From CAWKGV01 sp963849305 (GTDB lineage Bacteria; Pseudomonadota; Alphaproteobacteria; Acetobacterales; Acetobacteraceae), in assembly GCA_963849305.1 (NCBI GenBank), contig CAWKGV010000016.1:1-64000 (forward strand): 64,000 nucleotides of DNA. The letters are read 5' to 3'. The notes below the pieces were generated by a model. It had not been told where the DNA came from. It made no database searches and saw only the letters and a program-made list of their open reading frames with translations. Shown piece by piece: positions 35,642-43,861 of this stretch. Position 1 is the stretch's first letter; each line of letters opens with the position of its first letter. The position numbers and the translations under genes are program-made.

Positions 35642-36688
35642 CTACCCGAGCCCGCGCACGACATGCGGCCCGATGGCGTTGGCCACCGGCAAGGGCAGGC
35701 GCTTCCAGGCGGCGATGAACAGCCGGTATTTCGGGTTGAGCGGATTGTGCTCGGGGATGGCAGCGCCGGGGCGCAGCTTGTAGCGATAATGCAGCGGCTG
35801 CGGCTCGAACCCCCAATTATGCTTGAAGGCATGGGCGCCGGTACCGATCTTGCTGCGGCCGAAATCGAACAGCCGGCAGCCGCGCGCGGCGCCACGCCGC
35901 ATCACCTCCCAATACATGAAGTCATTGCCAGCCCGCCGGCGCGCGGCTTTGGTGCCACCGCCGTAATAAGGCAACACCTCCTCGCGGAAATAGAAGTTCA
36001 TCACCGCCGCGATCGGCCGGTCCTGATCCATGACGGTCAAGACGTCGCAATCGTCGCGGAATGCTTCGGTCAGACATTCGAAATACCGCCGCGAGAACAC
36101 AGGCGTTCCGAGACTGCGCACGCTCTCGGCATAGACCCGGTGCAGTTTAGCAACGTCGCGCCCGCTGGTCGAGGTCAGGCCATTCTGAATGCCCTTGCGT
36201 ACCATCGCCCGCTGCTTGCGCGGGATTGCCTTCATATTGGCCTCGTCGTCGGCCGCGATCGGCTTGCGGAACGTCACGTATAGGTCGGGTCGCGCGGCCC
36301 AGCCGCACACCGATGCGCCTTCCTCGACCGGGTCGCGAAAGCGGAATTCCAATGCCTTGGCGCCGGTTTCAGCCATCAACGCGATGGCGTGCGCCGTGAG
36401 CGCCGTTTCCGCCTCGGCGTCGGCCGCCAGCGGGCCGCCATAGACGCAGAACGGCAGCGAGCAGAGCGCATTGCCGAACAACGCGGTCTTGACATGAACC
36501 AGCGGCAAGACCCCGACCACGGCCCCGTCGCGCTCGGCGAAGACGTAGTGGGATTGATGGCTGAACGCGGTTTCGATCACCTCGCGCCAGGTCGCGCGAT
36601 GGAAGAAGGTTCCGCTCGGATGCGCCTCGACGAAGCCATCCCACGCGCGCATCGAGCCGGGTGCCAGTGCTCTGACGATTAGACTCAT
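35642..36688 (-). CDS. FemAB-like protein, XrtA/PEP-CTERM-associated
   Basis: 348 residues with two GNAT-like folds. GTFFHRATWREVIETAFSHQ and HYVFAERDGAVVGVLPLVHV open the first; DVAKLHRVYAESVRSLGTPV, FSRRYFECLTEAFRDDCDVL and YYGGGTKAARRRAGNDFMYW the second, followed by GCRLFDFGRSKIGTGAHAFK. This is the FemAB-related family found with XrtA; FemAB proteins transfer aminoacyl groups from tRNA to cell-wall precursors, but in these Gram-negative clusters the acceptor is thought to be polysaccharide-linked and is not proven. It is spaced 6 bases from the deacetylase and 14 from xrtA, in one operon. Confidence 0.92.
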   Translation of the reverse strand: MSLIVRALAPGSMRAWDGFVEAHPSGTFFHRATWREVIETAFSHQSHYVFAERDGAVVGVLPLVHVKTALFGNALCSLPFCVYGGPLAADAEAETALTAHAIALMAETGAKALEFRFRDPVEEGASVCGWAARPDLYVTFRKPIAADDEANMKAIPRKQRAMVRKGIQNGLTSTSGRDVAKLHRVYAESVRSLGTPVFSRRYFECLTEAFRDDCDVLTVMDQDRPIAAVMNFYFREEVLPYYGGGTKAARRRAGNDFMYWEVMRRGAARGCRLFDFGRSKIGTGAHAFKHNWGFEPQPLHYRYKLRPGAAIPEHNPLNPKYRLFIAAWKRLPLPVANAIGPHVVRGLG

Positions 36689-36694
36689 GGGCGG

Positions 36695-37579
36695 CTATCG
36701 GGCTGGGCTTGCGACGGGCGATGGGGCCTGCAACAGGTCCGCGAACACCCGGTCCATCCGGTCCCAGCCGAACTGGCGTAGCAGGCGCCGGACCCGGGCA
36801 TCCATACGCGCCAGGTTGGTGTAGTGCCGCAGCCGCGACTTCCAGCCGCAACCGGAGATGCGCGGTTGCCCCGGGTCGATCTCCCAGGGGTGGAAGTAAA
36901 AGACCGCCGGGCGCCGCTCCGCCCGGTTCACATGCGTCAATCCGAGCCGGAACAGCGTGTAGGGCAATAGCCGAAAGTATCCGCCGCCAGCACAGGGCAG
37001 ATTACGCCCGAACGCGCGAACGGTGGTCATCGGGATCTCCCACAGGCTGCCGCCACTCGGTTGGAACGGGGCGCGCGGCGCGTCGGGGAAGCCGTACAAG
37101 TCGTGACGGATCGGGTTGACGCTGGAGCTATAACGATAACCCGCGCCTTCCAAGGCGGCGAAGGCCCAGGGGTTGCGGGCGCCTATCGAGAACGTGGCGG
37201 CGCGATAGCCTGTGACGGCGACACCGCCCAGATCTTCAAGCAGACCCCGCGTGCGCACAACATCGGCGCGGAACTCGGCGGGGCTTTGGGCGTCGGCGCG
37301 GGTGTGGTCCCAGCCGTGGCTCGCCAGCTCGTGCCCGCCGGCGACGATCCGGCGCACCAGGCCTGGGTGCCGCTCGGCAATCCAGCCCAGGGTGAAGAAG
37401 GTGGCGCGGACCCCGGCATCTGCGAACAGGTGCAGGATGCGCTCGACATTGGACTCGACCCGCCGCTCCAGGCCGTCCCATCGGGCACGAGGAATGCAAT
37501 GGGCGAACGCCTGGACCTGAAAATAATCCTCCACGTCCACGGTCATCGCGTTGCGGGCCGCATGGTCCAGGACACTCAT
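36695..37579 (-). CDS. Polysaccharide deacetylase, XrtA-associated (NodB domain plus DUF3473)
   Basis: 294 residues. The NodB domain starts AMTVDVEDYFQVQAFAH (catalytic Asp and metal Asp), then ATFFTLGWIAERHPGLVRRI and GGHELASHGWDHTRAD (metal-binding His pair). The C-terminal DUF3473 region has GGSLWEIPMTTVRAFGRNLP, CAGGGYFRLLPYTLFRLGL and AVFYFHPWEIDPGQPRI. It would remove N- or O-acetyl groups from the exported glycan. ATG at 37579 overlaps the stop of the AAA ATPase gene by four bases. Confidence 0.93.
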   Translation of the reverse strand: MSVLDHAARNAMTVDVEDYFQVQAFAHCIPRARWDGLERRVESNVERILHLFADAGVRATFFTLGWIAERHPGLVRRIVAGGHELASHGWDHTRADAQSPAEFRADVVRTRGLLEDLGGVAVTGYRAATFSIGARNPWAFAALEGAGYRYSSSVNPIRHDLYGFPDAPRAPFQPSGGSLWEIPMTTVRAFGRNLPCAGGGYFRLLPYTLFRLGLTHVNRAERRPAVFYFHPWEIDPGQPRISGCGWKSRLRHYTNLARMDARVRRLLRQFGWDRMDRVFADLLQAPSPVASPAR

Positions 37580-38565
37580 CTCGACGGCTCCGAATGCGCA
37601 CCGATGAAATCGAGCAGGCGACGGAAGATCCGCTGTTGGCTGGCCAAGCCCAGCTCCAGCGCCTGCACGCGCTCGGGAAGCGGCTCGGACCTCGCCCAAC
37701 CCTCTTCTTTTGGAAGAGGGCGGGGTGAGGGCAAGTCGGGGCGAAGGGGCTCCAATCCCAGATCCTGGGCAAGCTCGCCGGCTGTGGCGTCCACCATCTC
37801 GGCGGTGATGTGGTGGGCCTCCTCCAGCGCTCCGTAGAGCAGCACGCGCGAGCAGAGCGTGTTGATCCGGCGCGGGATGCCGCCGGTTTGATGGAATACG
37901 CGCAGCGCGGCCTGATCGGTCCAACGCGGGTCGCCGACCCAGCCCACGGTCCTGAGCCGATGCTCGACATAGGCCCGCGTTTCGCGTTCCGAAAGCGGGC
38001 CGAGATGGTAGGAGGCGAGGACGCGCTGGCGGAGCTGCTCCAATTCTGGGCTCGCCATGATGGCGCGGAACTGCGGCTGCCCAAGCAGGATGGTTTGCAG
38101 GCTGGCGCGCCCGTCCATGGTGAGGTTCGAGAGCATCCGCAGTTCTTCCAGCGCGGCGACCGACAGGTTCTGCCCCTCATCGACCACCAGCAGGCAGCGG
38201 CGGCCCGCGTCCCGCTCGGCCCGGACCATCTGCTCGAACCGGCGCAACAGCGTCGCCTTGCGGGCGCCCTCATCGTCTAGCCCGAAGCTGGTCACAACGA
38301 GCCGCAGCAGATCGTCTCCTGAAACCAGCGTCGTCACGACCCGACCGAGCACGTAGGTTGCTCGATCGAGCTGGGACCAGAGCTGCTCGACCAGCATTGT
38401 CTTACCCGCCCCCACCTCGCCGGTGACGACGACGAATCCCTCCTGCTGCGTGAGCCCATAGACGAGATGCGCGATCGCGCGGCTGTGGCCGGCGCTTTCG
38501 AAGAAGAATCGGCTATCCGGCGTCAGCAGGAACGGGCTGCCGGAGAGGCGATAGTACGAACTCAT
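37576..38565 (-). CDS. AAA ATPase, XrtA/PEP-CTERM-associated (ExeA-like)
   Basis: 329 residues. Walker A is VVVTGEVGAGKTMLVEQLWS, Walker B is RRCLLVVDEGQNLSVAALEE, and ILLGQPQFRAIMASPELEQL with LGPLSERETRAYVEHRLRTV follow, as in ExeA/GspA-type ATPases. The N-terminus YYRLSGSPFLLTPDSRFFFE is the usual start. The last 45 residues contain a REP-derived segment (LPSPRPLPKEEGW, palindrome at 37700-37720) between the domain and the final helix. Its job in the locus, perhaps energising export or assembly, is not established. Confidence 0.9.
   Translation of the reverse strand: MSSYYRLSGSPFLLTPDSRFFFESAGHSRAIAHLVYGLTQQEGFVVVTGEVGAGKTMLVEQLWSQLDRATYVLGRVVTTLVSGDDLLRLVVTSFGLDDEGARKATLLRRFEQMVRAERDAGRRCLLVVDEGQNLSVAALEELRMLSNLTMDGRASLQTILLGQPQFRAIMASPELEQLRQRVLASYHLGPLSERETRAYVEHRLRTVGWVGDPRWTDQAALRVFHQTGGIPRRINTLCSRVLLYGALEEAHHITAEMVDATAGELAQDLGLEPLRPDLPSPRPLPKEEGWARSEPLPERVQALELGLASQQRIFRRLLDFIGAHSEPSR
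37700..37720. repeat. REP-type palindrome inside the AAA ATPase gene
   Basis: CCCTCTTC, loop TTTTG, GAAGAGGG, followed by CGGGGTGAGGG, the tail usual for this REP family. It is read in frame and adds Pro/Arg/Gly-rich residues near the C-terminus of the ATPase. Confidence 0.7.
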
Positions 38566-38571
38566 ACACGG

Positions 38572-40383
38572 TCAGAACTTCTTTGCGAGCGCGAGGAGGG
38601 CGATGTTCTCGTTGAAGGTTCGACCCTGGATGGTCGAGCGACGATCTAGGAAAGTGTAGCGAGTCGAGACCACGACTGTTTCGCTGAGCAGGTAACTCAG
38701 CCCGACGCTGGCGGCAAGAAATCGTTCGTTGCCGGGCGGCGCGGTACCGAGCGAGGTTGCGCTATACGACGTGCCGGCACCCAGGTTGGTCCGCTCGTTG
38801 ATCTCATGGCGCCATGCGAGCGTGACGCTCTCGCCTTCCTCGGTGATGCCGCTTGCCGGGGCGATGCTGGCAACTGGCGTTTGGCGCTGGTATTGCACGG
38901 TGAGCGCCAGCGTGTCGCGGTCCAGTGCGGTCGTCGCGGTGGCGGTGAGCGCGCGGTTGCGATTGAGGCTGCTTTGCAAGCTTAGCAGGCCGCCGCTGCC
39001 GAGGAACAGCGGCGCACCGGTCGTCGCATGAACGGGGTTGCCGAGCTGATCGACGTCGGCGAGGCCGAGCTGGTTTTCGATCTGCTGAAGGTCGGTGGCG
39101 AGCGTGGTTTGATAGTTGAGGGTCAGGCGGGTGCGAGCCGTCGCCTGCCAATAACCTTGCGCCTCGGCCGCGTCGAAGCCCTCGTGATGGCCGTAGCCAA
39201 GCGAAAGCTGGCTGTCTGGCCCGGGCGTCACGATCGCGCCAAGTTCCCAGATCGCGTCATCGACGCGATAGGTAGGCGTGCTGCTATAGGCCAGGCTCTC
39301 GCCGCCGAACTCGGCGAACGGCGTGAGCCAGCGGGTGAGCGCATACCCGATCCAATTGACCGCCTGGTCATGATGCGCGTCGCGGAGCACGCCGCTGCCG
39401 GTGCTCTGGACCGCGTCGAGCAGCGCGAGATCACGAATCCGGCCAAAATCGCTACCCGACTTGAATTGCGCCGTAGCCTCGCCGGTCAGGGACTGCGAAC
39501 TGCCGGTGGTCGCCGCACCTGGGATCGGCGCCAGGCCGGCCTGGCTGCTTTGATACGTCTCGGTGACGCTGACCCCGGCCGTCCCGGTCCCGAGCGTGCC
39601 GAAGCGGTGGACGAGATAGGGGGCGACCGACACGCTGTAGATCTGCGTCCGGTTCTGCTTGCCCAGGGCGAGGCCACCGGGTGCGGTGGTGGGCGTGTAG
39701 GCCAGGGGCTGGTCGAGACCGATGCCGCCAAACCCGCCATAGGTCGGCTCCACGGCCATCAGGGCACGCGTGTTGACGAACAGCTCGTCGGGGATAAGCG
39801 TGATGGTGCCGAGGCCGAACAATTGCTGGGCGATCGCGTCTTGGGAGGAGTTGCGGGCGTAAAGCTGAAGGGCCGGGCGGTAGGTGAGGTTCAGGTTGAC
39901 CCGTGGGGTGTTCCCCTCCACGTGAACACTCGGCTCGATGGTTGTTATAAAGTCGTAGCGGCGATCCGTCTGGCTCTGCAGGATGTTGTCGTTGAACATC
40001 TCCCCCGCGCCGATCGAGGGCGTGACGGTGAAGCCGGGTGCGGGCGGCCCCGGCGCGCCGGGGGGAATGCCGGGCTGATAGCGGAAATTCGGTGCGGGCT
40101 GGGTCTCGGGCTCAGCAGGTTGCGCGAGCGGGGTGAATAATCCGGCCGCAGGGGGCAGGCCGAGCGGAACCTGGTCAGGCGCCGGTTGGGCCAACGCGAT
40201 CGTTATTGCCGCCGGACTCAAGGCCAGGCCGAGCAGCAGCCTGGCTGCGCCGGTCACCGGTCGCTTCGACCTCTCCTCCAACCCCTCCCGCAAGGGGAGG
40301 GGAGACGGTAGCTCGCGGCCTGCATTCCCCCTCCCCTTGCGGGAGGGGGCCGGGGGGAGGGGTCCGCCCGGCCCGGTCATCAT
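38572..40383 (-). CDS. Outer-membrane beta-barrel protein, XrtA/PEP-CTERM-associated
   Basis: 603 residues from ATG 40383. A signal peptide (GAARLLLGLALSPAAITIAL) is followed by a Pro-rich segment and a long region of alternating-hydrophobicity strands (FDFITTIEPSVHVEG-like, LNLTYRPALQLYARNSSQD, LSLGYGHHEGFDAAEAQGYW), ending in NENIALLALAKKF with a terminal Phe, typical of outer-membrane barrels. It is thought to form the polysaccharide secretion pore of these clusters. Between the ATG and the signal peptide lies about 40 residues read from a REP palindrome; GTG at 40257 would start directly at the signal peptide. The ATG overlaps the kinase stop (ATGA). Confidence 0.87.
   Translation of the reverse strand: MMTGPGGPLPPAPSRKGRGNAGRELPSPLPLREGLEERSKRPVTGAARLLLGLALSPAAITIALAQPAPDQVPLGLPPAAGLFTPLAQPAEPETQPAPNFRYQPGIPPGAPGPPAPGFTVTPSIGAGEMFNDNILQSQTDRRYDFITTIEPSVHVEGNTPRVNLNLTYRPALQLYARNSSQDAIAQQLFGLGTITLIPDELFVNTRALMAVEPTYGGFGGIGLDQPLAYTPTTAPGGLALGKQNRTQIYSVSVAPYLVHRFGTLGTGTAGVSVTETYQSSQAGLAPIPGAATTGSSQSLTGEATAQFKSGSDFGRIRDLALLDAVQSTGSGVLRDAHHDQAVNWIGYALTRWLTPFAEFGGESLAYSSTPTYRVDDAIWELGAIVTPGPDSQLSLGYGHHEGFDAAEAQGYWQATARTRLTLNYQTTLATDLQQIENQLGLADVDQLGNPVHATTGAPLFLGSGGLLSLQSSLNRNRALTATATTALDRDTLALTVQYQRQTPVASIAPASGITEEGESVTLAWRHEINERTNLGAGTSYSATSLGTAPPGNERFLAASVGLSYLLSETVVVSTRYTFLDRRSTIQGRTFNENIALLALAKKF
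40282..40348. repeat. REP-type palindrome at the 5' end of the outer-membrane protein gene
   Basis: CCCCTCCCGCAAGGGGAGGG at 40282 pairs with its reverse complement starting at 40328, with a loop of about 25 bases (GAGACGGTAGCTCGCGGCC and more), followed by CGGGGGGAGGGG. If translation begins at ATG 40383 it is coding (RKGRGNAGRELPSPLPLREG); if at GTG 40257 it is non-coding leader. Confidence 0.72.
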
Positions 40384-41261
40384 GAGACGTAATAGGGGCC
40401 GTAAGCGGCAAAGGCATGTCGGCTCGTCTGCCTCATCTTATTCAGCAGCAACGAGATGGCCGGGCAGGTTTGCAGCATGTCGAGCCCTGCCTCGACCTCC
40501 TCGCGCTGGGTTCGCTCGGCTTGGACGACAAACAGGATCTGCCCGACCACCGGCGCTAGCGCGGCGGGATCGCTGGTGGCCAAGCAGGGGGAGGCATCGA
40601 GCACAAGCAGGCGATCGGAACGGCGGCGAGCGAGCCCGTGCAGCACATGCGCCATGGGCTTGCTGGCGAACAATTCGGCACCGCGCTCGCGCGCCCGGCC
40701 GAGCGTCATCACCGACAGGTTCTCGACCGCCGTGCCGTGCAAGACCCGCTCGGGATCGAGCGAAGGGTCAGCCGCCAAATCGAGCAATCCTGGCGCTTCC
40801 CGGAGGCCAAGCTTGTCGCCCAGTGAGGACGGCTTGGGATCGGTGTCGATGAGCACGACCCGATGATCGCCTTGCCGCGCGATGTTGGCCGCGAGATTCA
40901 GCGCGACGAAGCTCTTGCCTTCGCCCGGGCGGGCGCTAGTGATCATGGCCAGGTTGGCGAATGCGGTCCCCGCATCAGGCAGCGCGGCGAAGGCGGCGCG
41001 GATGATCTGCTGCTGGATGATGCGCAGCTCCTCGACCACGCGGCTCCGCCCCTGGCCCGCGACAATCAGGCCGGCACCCTCAAGGCGCGCCAGCTCGATT
41101 TCTGGCGTCGCACGCCTGGGCGCCTGCGCGTTTGCCGGCGCGGCTCCTTCATCTTCGGGGCACTCGAGATATCGCGTCGATCCCGCGAGGCCGGCCGGGG
41201 CGGTGCCGGACCGCAAGAGATGCGCCGCGGCTCGTTCGATGAGGTGGGAAGTGTTGGACAT
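40380..41261 (-). CDS. Tyrosine autokinase (CpsD/CapB type), XrtA-associated
   Basis: 293 residues. The bacterial tyrosine kinase P-loop is AMITSARPGEGKSFVALNLA, Walker A' is VVLIDTDPKPSSLGDKLGLR, and DRLLVLDASPCLATSDPAAL is the Walker B region. The C-terminus ends in AAYGPYYVS, a short tyrosine cluster that would be the autophosphorylation site. These kinases regulate chain length together with the adjacent Wzz-type protein, whose gene is 6 bases upstream on the same strand. Confidence 0.92.
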   Translation of the reverse strand: MSNTSHLIERAAAHLLRSGTAPAGLAGSTRYLECPEDEGAAPANAQAPRRATPEIELARLEGAGLIVAGQGRSRVVEELRIIQQQIIRAAFAALPDAGTAFANLAMITSARPGEGKSFVALNLAANIARQGDHRVVLIDTDPKPSSLGDKLGLREAPGLLDLAADPSLDPERVLHGTAVENLSVMTLGRARERGAELFASKPMAHVLHGLARRRSDRLLVLDASPCLATSDPAALAPVVGQILFVVQAERTQREEVEAGLDMLQTCPAISLLLNKMRQTSRHAFAAYGPYYVS

Positions 41262-41267
41262 GACCGA

Positions 41268-42782
41268 TCAGATCGAGGCGGTGGGGCGCATGAGATGGAG
41301 CAGCAGGCCGCCATAAACGAGGAGCAGGGCGCCGAGTGCCGCGGAGAACTGCGCGGCACTCAGCAGGCGTCGGCTGAGGCGGGAGCCCCCGAGCATGGAG
41401 ATTCCACCCAGAACGGGCAAGCCAAGCGCGCGCAGGTCATCGATGCCGCTAAAGGCGCTATCGAGTTGGGAGAGCAGGATCGCGACCCCGATGCCGGCAC
41501 CGATCCCTGCCAGCAACACGCCCGAGACCAGCAATGGCCGGTTCGGGCTGACCGGGAGGCGGGGTATCTCCGGCGGATCGACCACGCGGAGCCGTACCTT
41601 GTCGGCTTGGGTGTCGGCCGCCTCGCCAATGGTGGCCGCCTGCAGGCGCGCGAGCAACTCGTCGTAGTTCTTGTGCAGGACGCTGTAATCGCGATCCATG
41701 TTCTCGTACTGGGCGATCAGGTTCGGCTGCTCGCGTTGCACCTGCTCGATCTTCGCCAAGTACGCCTTGGCGGCGGCAAGTTGGCGGCGCAGTGAGGCGA
41801 TATTCGCCTGCTCGTCGATGAGCTTGAGCGCAAGCTCGTCATGCACCGGGTTGGAAGCCGGCCCCTCGGACCCCCCGGTGCCGGCCGTCGGACCGCGGCC
41901 ATGATCGGGCGAGGCCCTGAGCTGGACAATTAACCGCCTCAGCTCGATCACGCCGGGATATTTCTCGGTATAAATCGTCCGCATCTGGCGCAGTTGGGCT
42001 TGGGCGTCGGCGAGCCTGCTCGGCCCACCACGCCCGCCGGCCTCGGCCAAACGGGACGGCGTCCGGGCGAGTTGCTTGGTCAATGCCCCCGCCCTGGCGG
42101 TCGCATCTTGCAGCGTGCCTTCGAGATGCTCCACCTGAGCGCGCGCGGCATCGATGTTGGCCGAGGCCGGCGCGCCGTCGGCCGGGAGGATATCGGCGTA
42201 TCGGGCGTGGAAGGCGGCGCGGCGCGCCTCCATCGCCTTGAGTTGCTGCTCGTACGAGGCCATTTGGTTTTCAAGAAAGCGACGCGCGTTCTGCATCCCG
42301 GCCCGATCGCTGCCCGTGGCGCTTTCGATGAAGATCGATAGGAGCGTCTGCACCACGTCCCGCGCGAGCGTGGGATTGCTGTTGCTGTACTGTATAGTGA
42401 ACAGGTTCGTGGCTTGCGGGGTGATCACGATCCGAGTGGAAAGCGCCCGGATCAGCCGCTCACGATCATCGGGGGTCTGCACCGCGAGGCCAAGATCTGT
42501 CTTGGAAATGAGCGTGTCGAGATTGGGACGGCTAAGCAAGGTGCGCTGCAACATATCGAGTTGCGCGGAGGGGCTGACATCGACGGCGATGCCCCGCAGC
42601 AGCGGCGTCAGGATGGCATCGGCATCGACATAGAGCCGGGCGGTAGATTGAAATGAGTTCGGCACCATGCGCACGCCGGCCCAGCCGGCCAGGCAAACCA
42701 GCCATGCCGCGATGACCGCGATCCAGCGTCGCCGCCATGCCGCGTTCAGGTACTGCCACAGAAGGGGCTTGATCGGGTTCAT
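41268..42782 (-). CDS. Polysaccharide chain-length determinant (Wzz-type), XrtA-associated
   Basis: 504 residues. Transmembrane helix 1 is WIAVIAAWLVCLAGWAGVRM near residue 20, followed by a large periplasmic domain with a long coiled coil (QNARRFLENQMASYEQQLKA, QVEHLEGTLQDATARAGALT, LRRQLAAAKAYLAKIEQVQR). Helix 2 is LLVSGVLLAGIGAGIGVAIL after the PEIPRLPVSPNRPL proline-rich motif; a third hydrophobic segment lies at the very end. It sets glycan length and partners with the tyrosine kinase. The gene is preceded by the Wza-like gene (14-base gap). Confidence 0.93.
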   Translation of the reverse strand: MNPIKPLLWQYLNAAWRRRWIAVIAAWLVCLAGWAGVRMVPNSFQSTARLYVDADAILTPLLRGIAVDVSPSAQLDMLQRTLLSRPNLDTLISKTDLGLAVQTPDDRERLIRALSTRIVITPQATNLFTIQYSNSNPTLARDVVQTLLSIFIESATGSDRAGMQNARRFLENQMASYEQQLKAMEARRAAFHARYADILPADGAPASANIDAARAQVEHLEGTLQDATARAGALTKQLARTPSRLAEAGGRGGPSRLADAQAQLRQMRTIYTEKYPGVIELRRLIVQLRASPDHGRGPTAGTGGSEGPASNPVHDELALKLIDEQANIASLRRQLAAAKAYLAKIEQVQREQPNLIAQYENMDRDYSVLHKNYDELLARLQAATIGEAADTQADKVRLRVVDPPEIPRLPVSPNRPLLVSGVLLAGIGAGIGVAILLSQLDSAFSGIDDLRALGLPVLGGISMLGGSRLSRRLLSAAQFSAALGALLLVYGGLLLHLMRPTASI

Positions 42783-42795
42783 AGGTCGCCGCCCC

Positions 42796-43434
42796 TCAGA
42801 ACCAGGTTTGCGGGATGATCAGCGTATCCCCGGGGCGCATGGCGACGTTCTGGCTGATGTCGCCGTCCTTGAGCAAGTCGTCGAGCCGGACATGGATGGT
42901 CCTCTCCTGGCCCCGCGCGTCGCGCCGCACGATCATCGCGCGGTTGCCTGCGGCGAACTTGGTCAGTCCCTTGGTGACAATCATCACGTCCAGCACCGTC
43001 ATGTGATCCCGGTACGGGATCGCCGCAGGATCGGTCGCTTCTCCGATCACCTTGATCTGCCGATCGAGCGGGCCTACGAAATTGCGGACGATCACGGTGA
43101 CATTAGGGTCTTGCACATATTGCTTGAGCCGCCGCCCGATCTCTCGCGCGAGCGCGGCGGGCGTCTTGCCAGATGCCTGGATATCCTGGATCAGCGGCAC
43201 CGAGATGCGCCCGTCGGGACGCACCGGAACGTCGGCATCGCTCAGTTCGGGCGCATGATAGACGAAGACCGACAATTGGTCACCCGAGCCAATGACATAG
43301 TCATCACCCACGCGAGCATTGGCAGACCGCTCGCTCGCTACGCCAGGCCCAACGGCAGGTGGGGCCGTCGAGCAGGCGGCCAAGAGCCCACAGGCGAGCG
43401 CCAGGGCAATAGACAATGCGACTGGCCGCACCAT
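42796..43434 (-). CDS. Polysaccharide export lipoprotein (Wza-type), XrtA-associated
   Basis: 212 residues. Signal peptide with lipobox LACGLLAACS gives an outer-membrane lipoprotein. The Poly_export domain reads YVIGSGDQLSVFVYHAPELS and VRPDGRISVPLIQDIQASG, and SLBB-like parts follow (VIGEATDPAAIPYRDHMTVL; DLLKDGDISQNVAMRPGDTL). It forms the outer-membrane channel for the polymer. It is the first gene of the leftward operon. A tRNA-Val gene lies about 55 bases upstream on the same strand; ATG at 43434 is the start of the signal peptide. Confidence 0.93.
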   Translation of the reverse strand: MVRPVALSIALALACGLLAACSTAPPAVGPGVASERSANARVGDDYVIGSGDQLSVFVYHAPELSDADVPVRPDGRISVPLIQDIQASGKTPAALAREIGRRLKQYVQDPNVTVIVRNFVGPLDRQIKVIGEATDPAAIPYRDHMTVLDVMIVTKGLTKFAAGNRAMIVRRDARGQERTIHVRLDDLLKDGDISQNVAMRPGDTLIIPQTWF

Positions 43435-43489
43435 GTGTGACCTCGTGACAAAGTTCTTGATTAATCGGCAACCGTGACCGATTCGCCAC

Positions 43490-43563
43490 TGGTAGGCGCG
43501 GAAGGGATCGAACCTCCGCCTCTGCCGTGTAAGGGCAGCGCTCTGCCGCTGAGCTACACGCCT
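43490..43563 (-). tRNA. tRNA-Val (anticodon UAC)
   Basis: Read on the minus strand, a complete cloverleaf of 74 nt including an encoded CCA is present: acceptor AGGCGTG pairing with CGCGCCT, D-arm GCTC/GAGC, anticodon stem CTGCC/GGCAG around CTTACACG with anticodon TAC, and T-arm GGAGG-TTCGATC-CCTTC. The discriminator base is A. It lies just upstream of the Wza-type gene. Confidence 0.93.
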
Positions 43564-43701
43564 CGTGCAAGTAACGACGCCGAGAGGCAGGCGGGCCCCT
43601 AACGCCGGCATAACAATGCCTTCCTTGTGTTGCCGCCGAGCAATCCGGCTGTCCGGAGCTAGACTCTGAAGCGCGGCAAGGAATCAATGATCGATCACCA
43701 A

Positions 43702-43758
43702 ACGCAAATCAAGCTTAAAGAAGCCTTGACGTTTCGAACCCGTTGTTGAAATTTGCGT
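43702..43758. promoter_or_regulatory. Divergent exopolysaccharide control region with inverted repeat
   Basis: The 298-base stretch between the tRNA and the sugar-transferase gene is AT-richer than its surroundings and holds no gene. ACGCAAAT at 43702-43709 and ATTTGCGT at 43751-43758 form a perfect inverted repeat with 41 bases between, and a TTGACG (-35-like) lies inside at 43726. It may be the operator/promoter for the rightward part of the locus. No convincing sigma-54 site was found. Confidence 0.4.
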
Positions 43759-43861
43759 CTAGCCATTTGTTCTGAAATTGCATTAATGGTGATGCGGGCG
43801 GGGCCATTGCGGCGATGGGATGAGGCATGTCCCGGCTTGGTCCTGCCGGAGGAGCGCAGAA

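Noticed and set aside
43490..43563. tRNA-Val as integration site of a genomic island holding the XrtA locus
   Set aside because: No integrase gene and no second copy of the tRNA 3' end were seen; the locus has the same base composition as its surroundings.
43600..43620. Sigma-54 promoter (GGCATAACAATGCC) ahead of the exopolysaccharide genes
   Set aside because: The spacing between the GG and GC elements is nine, not ten, and the sequence is better explained as a small palindrome.
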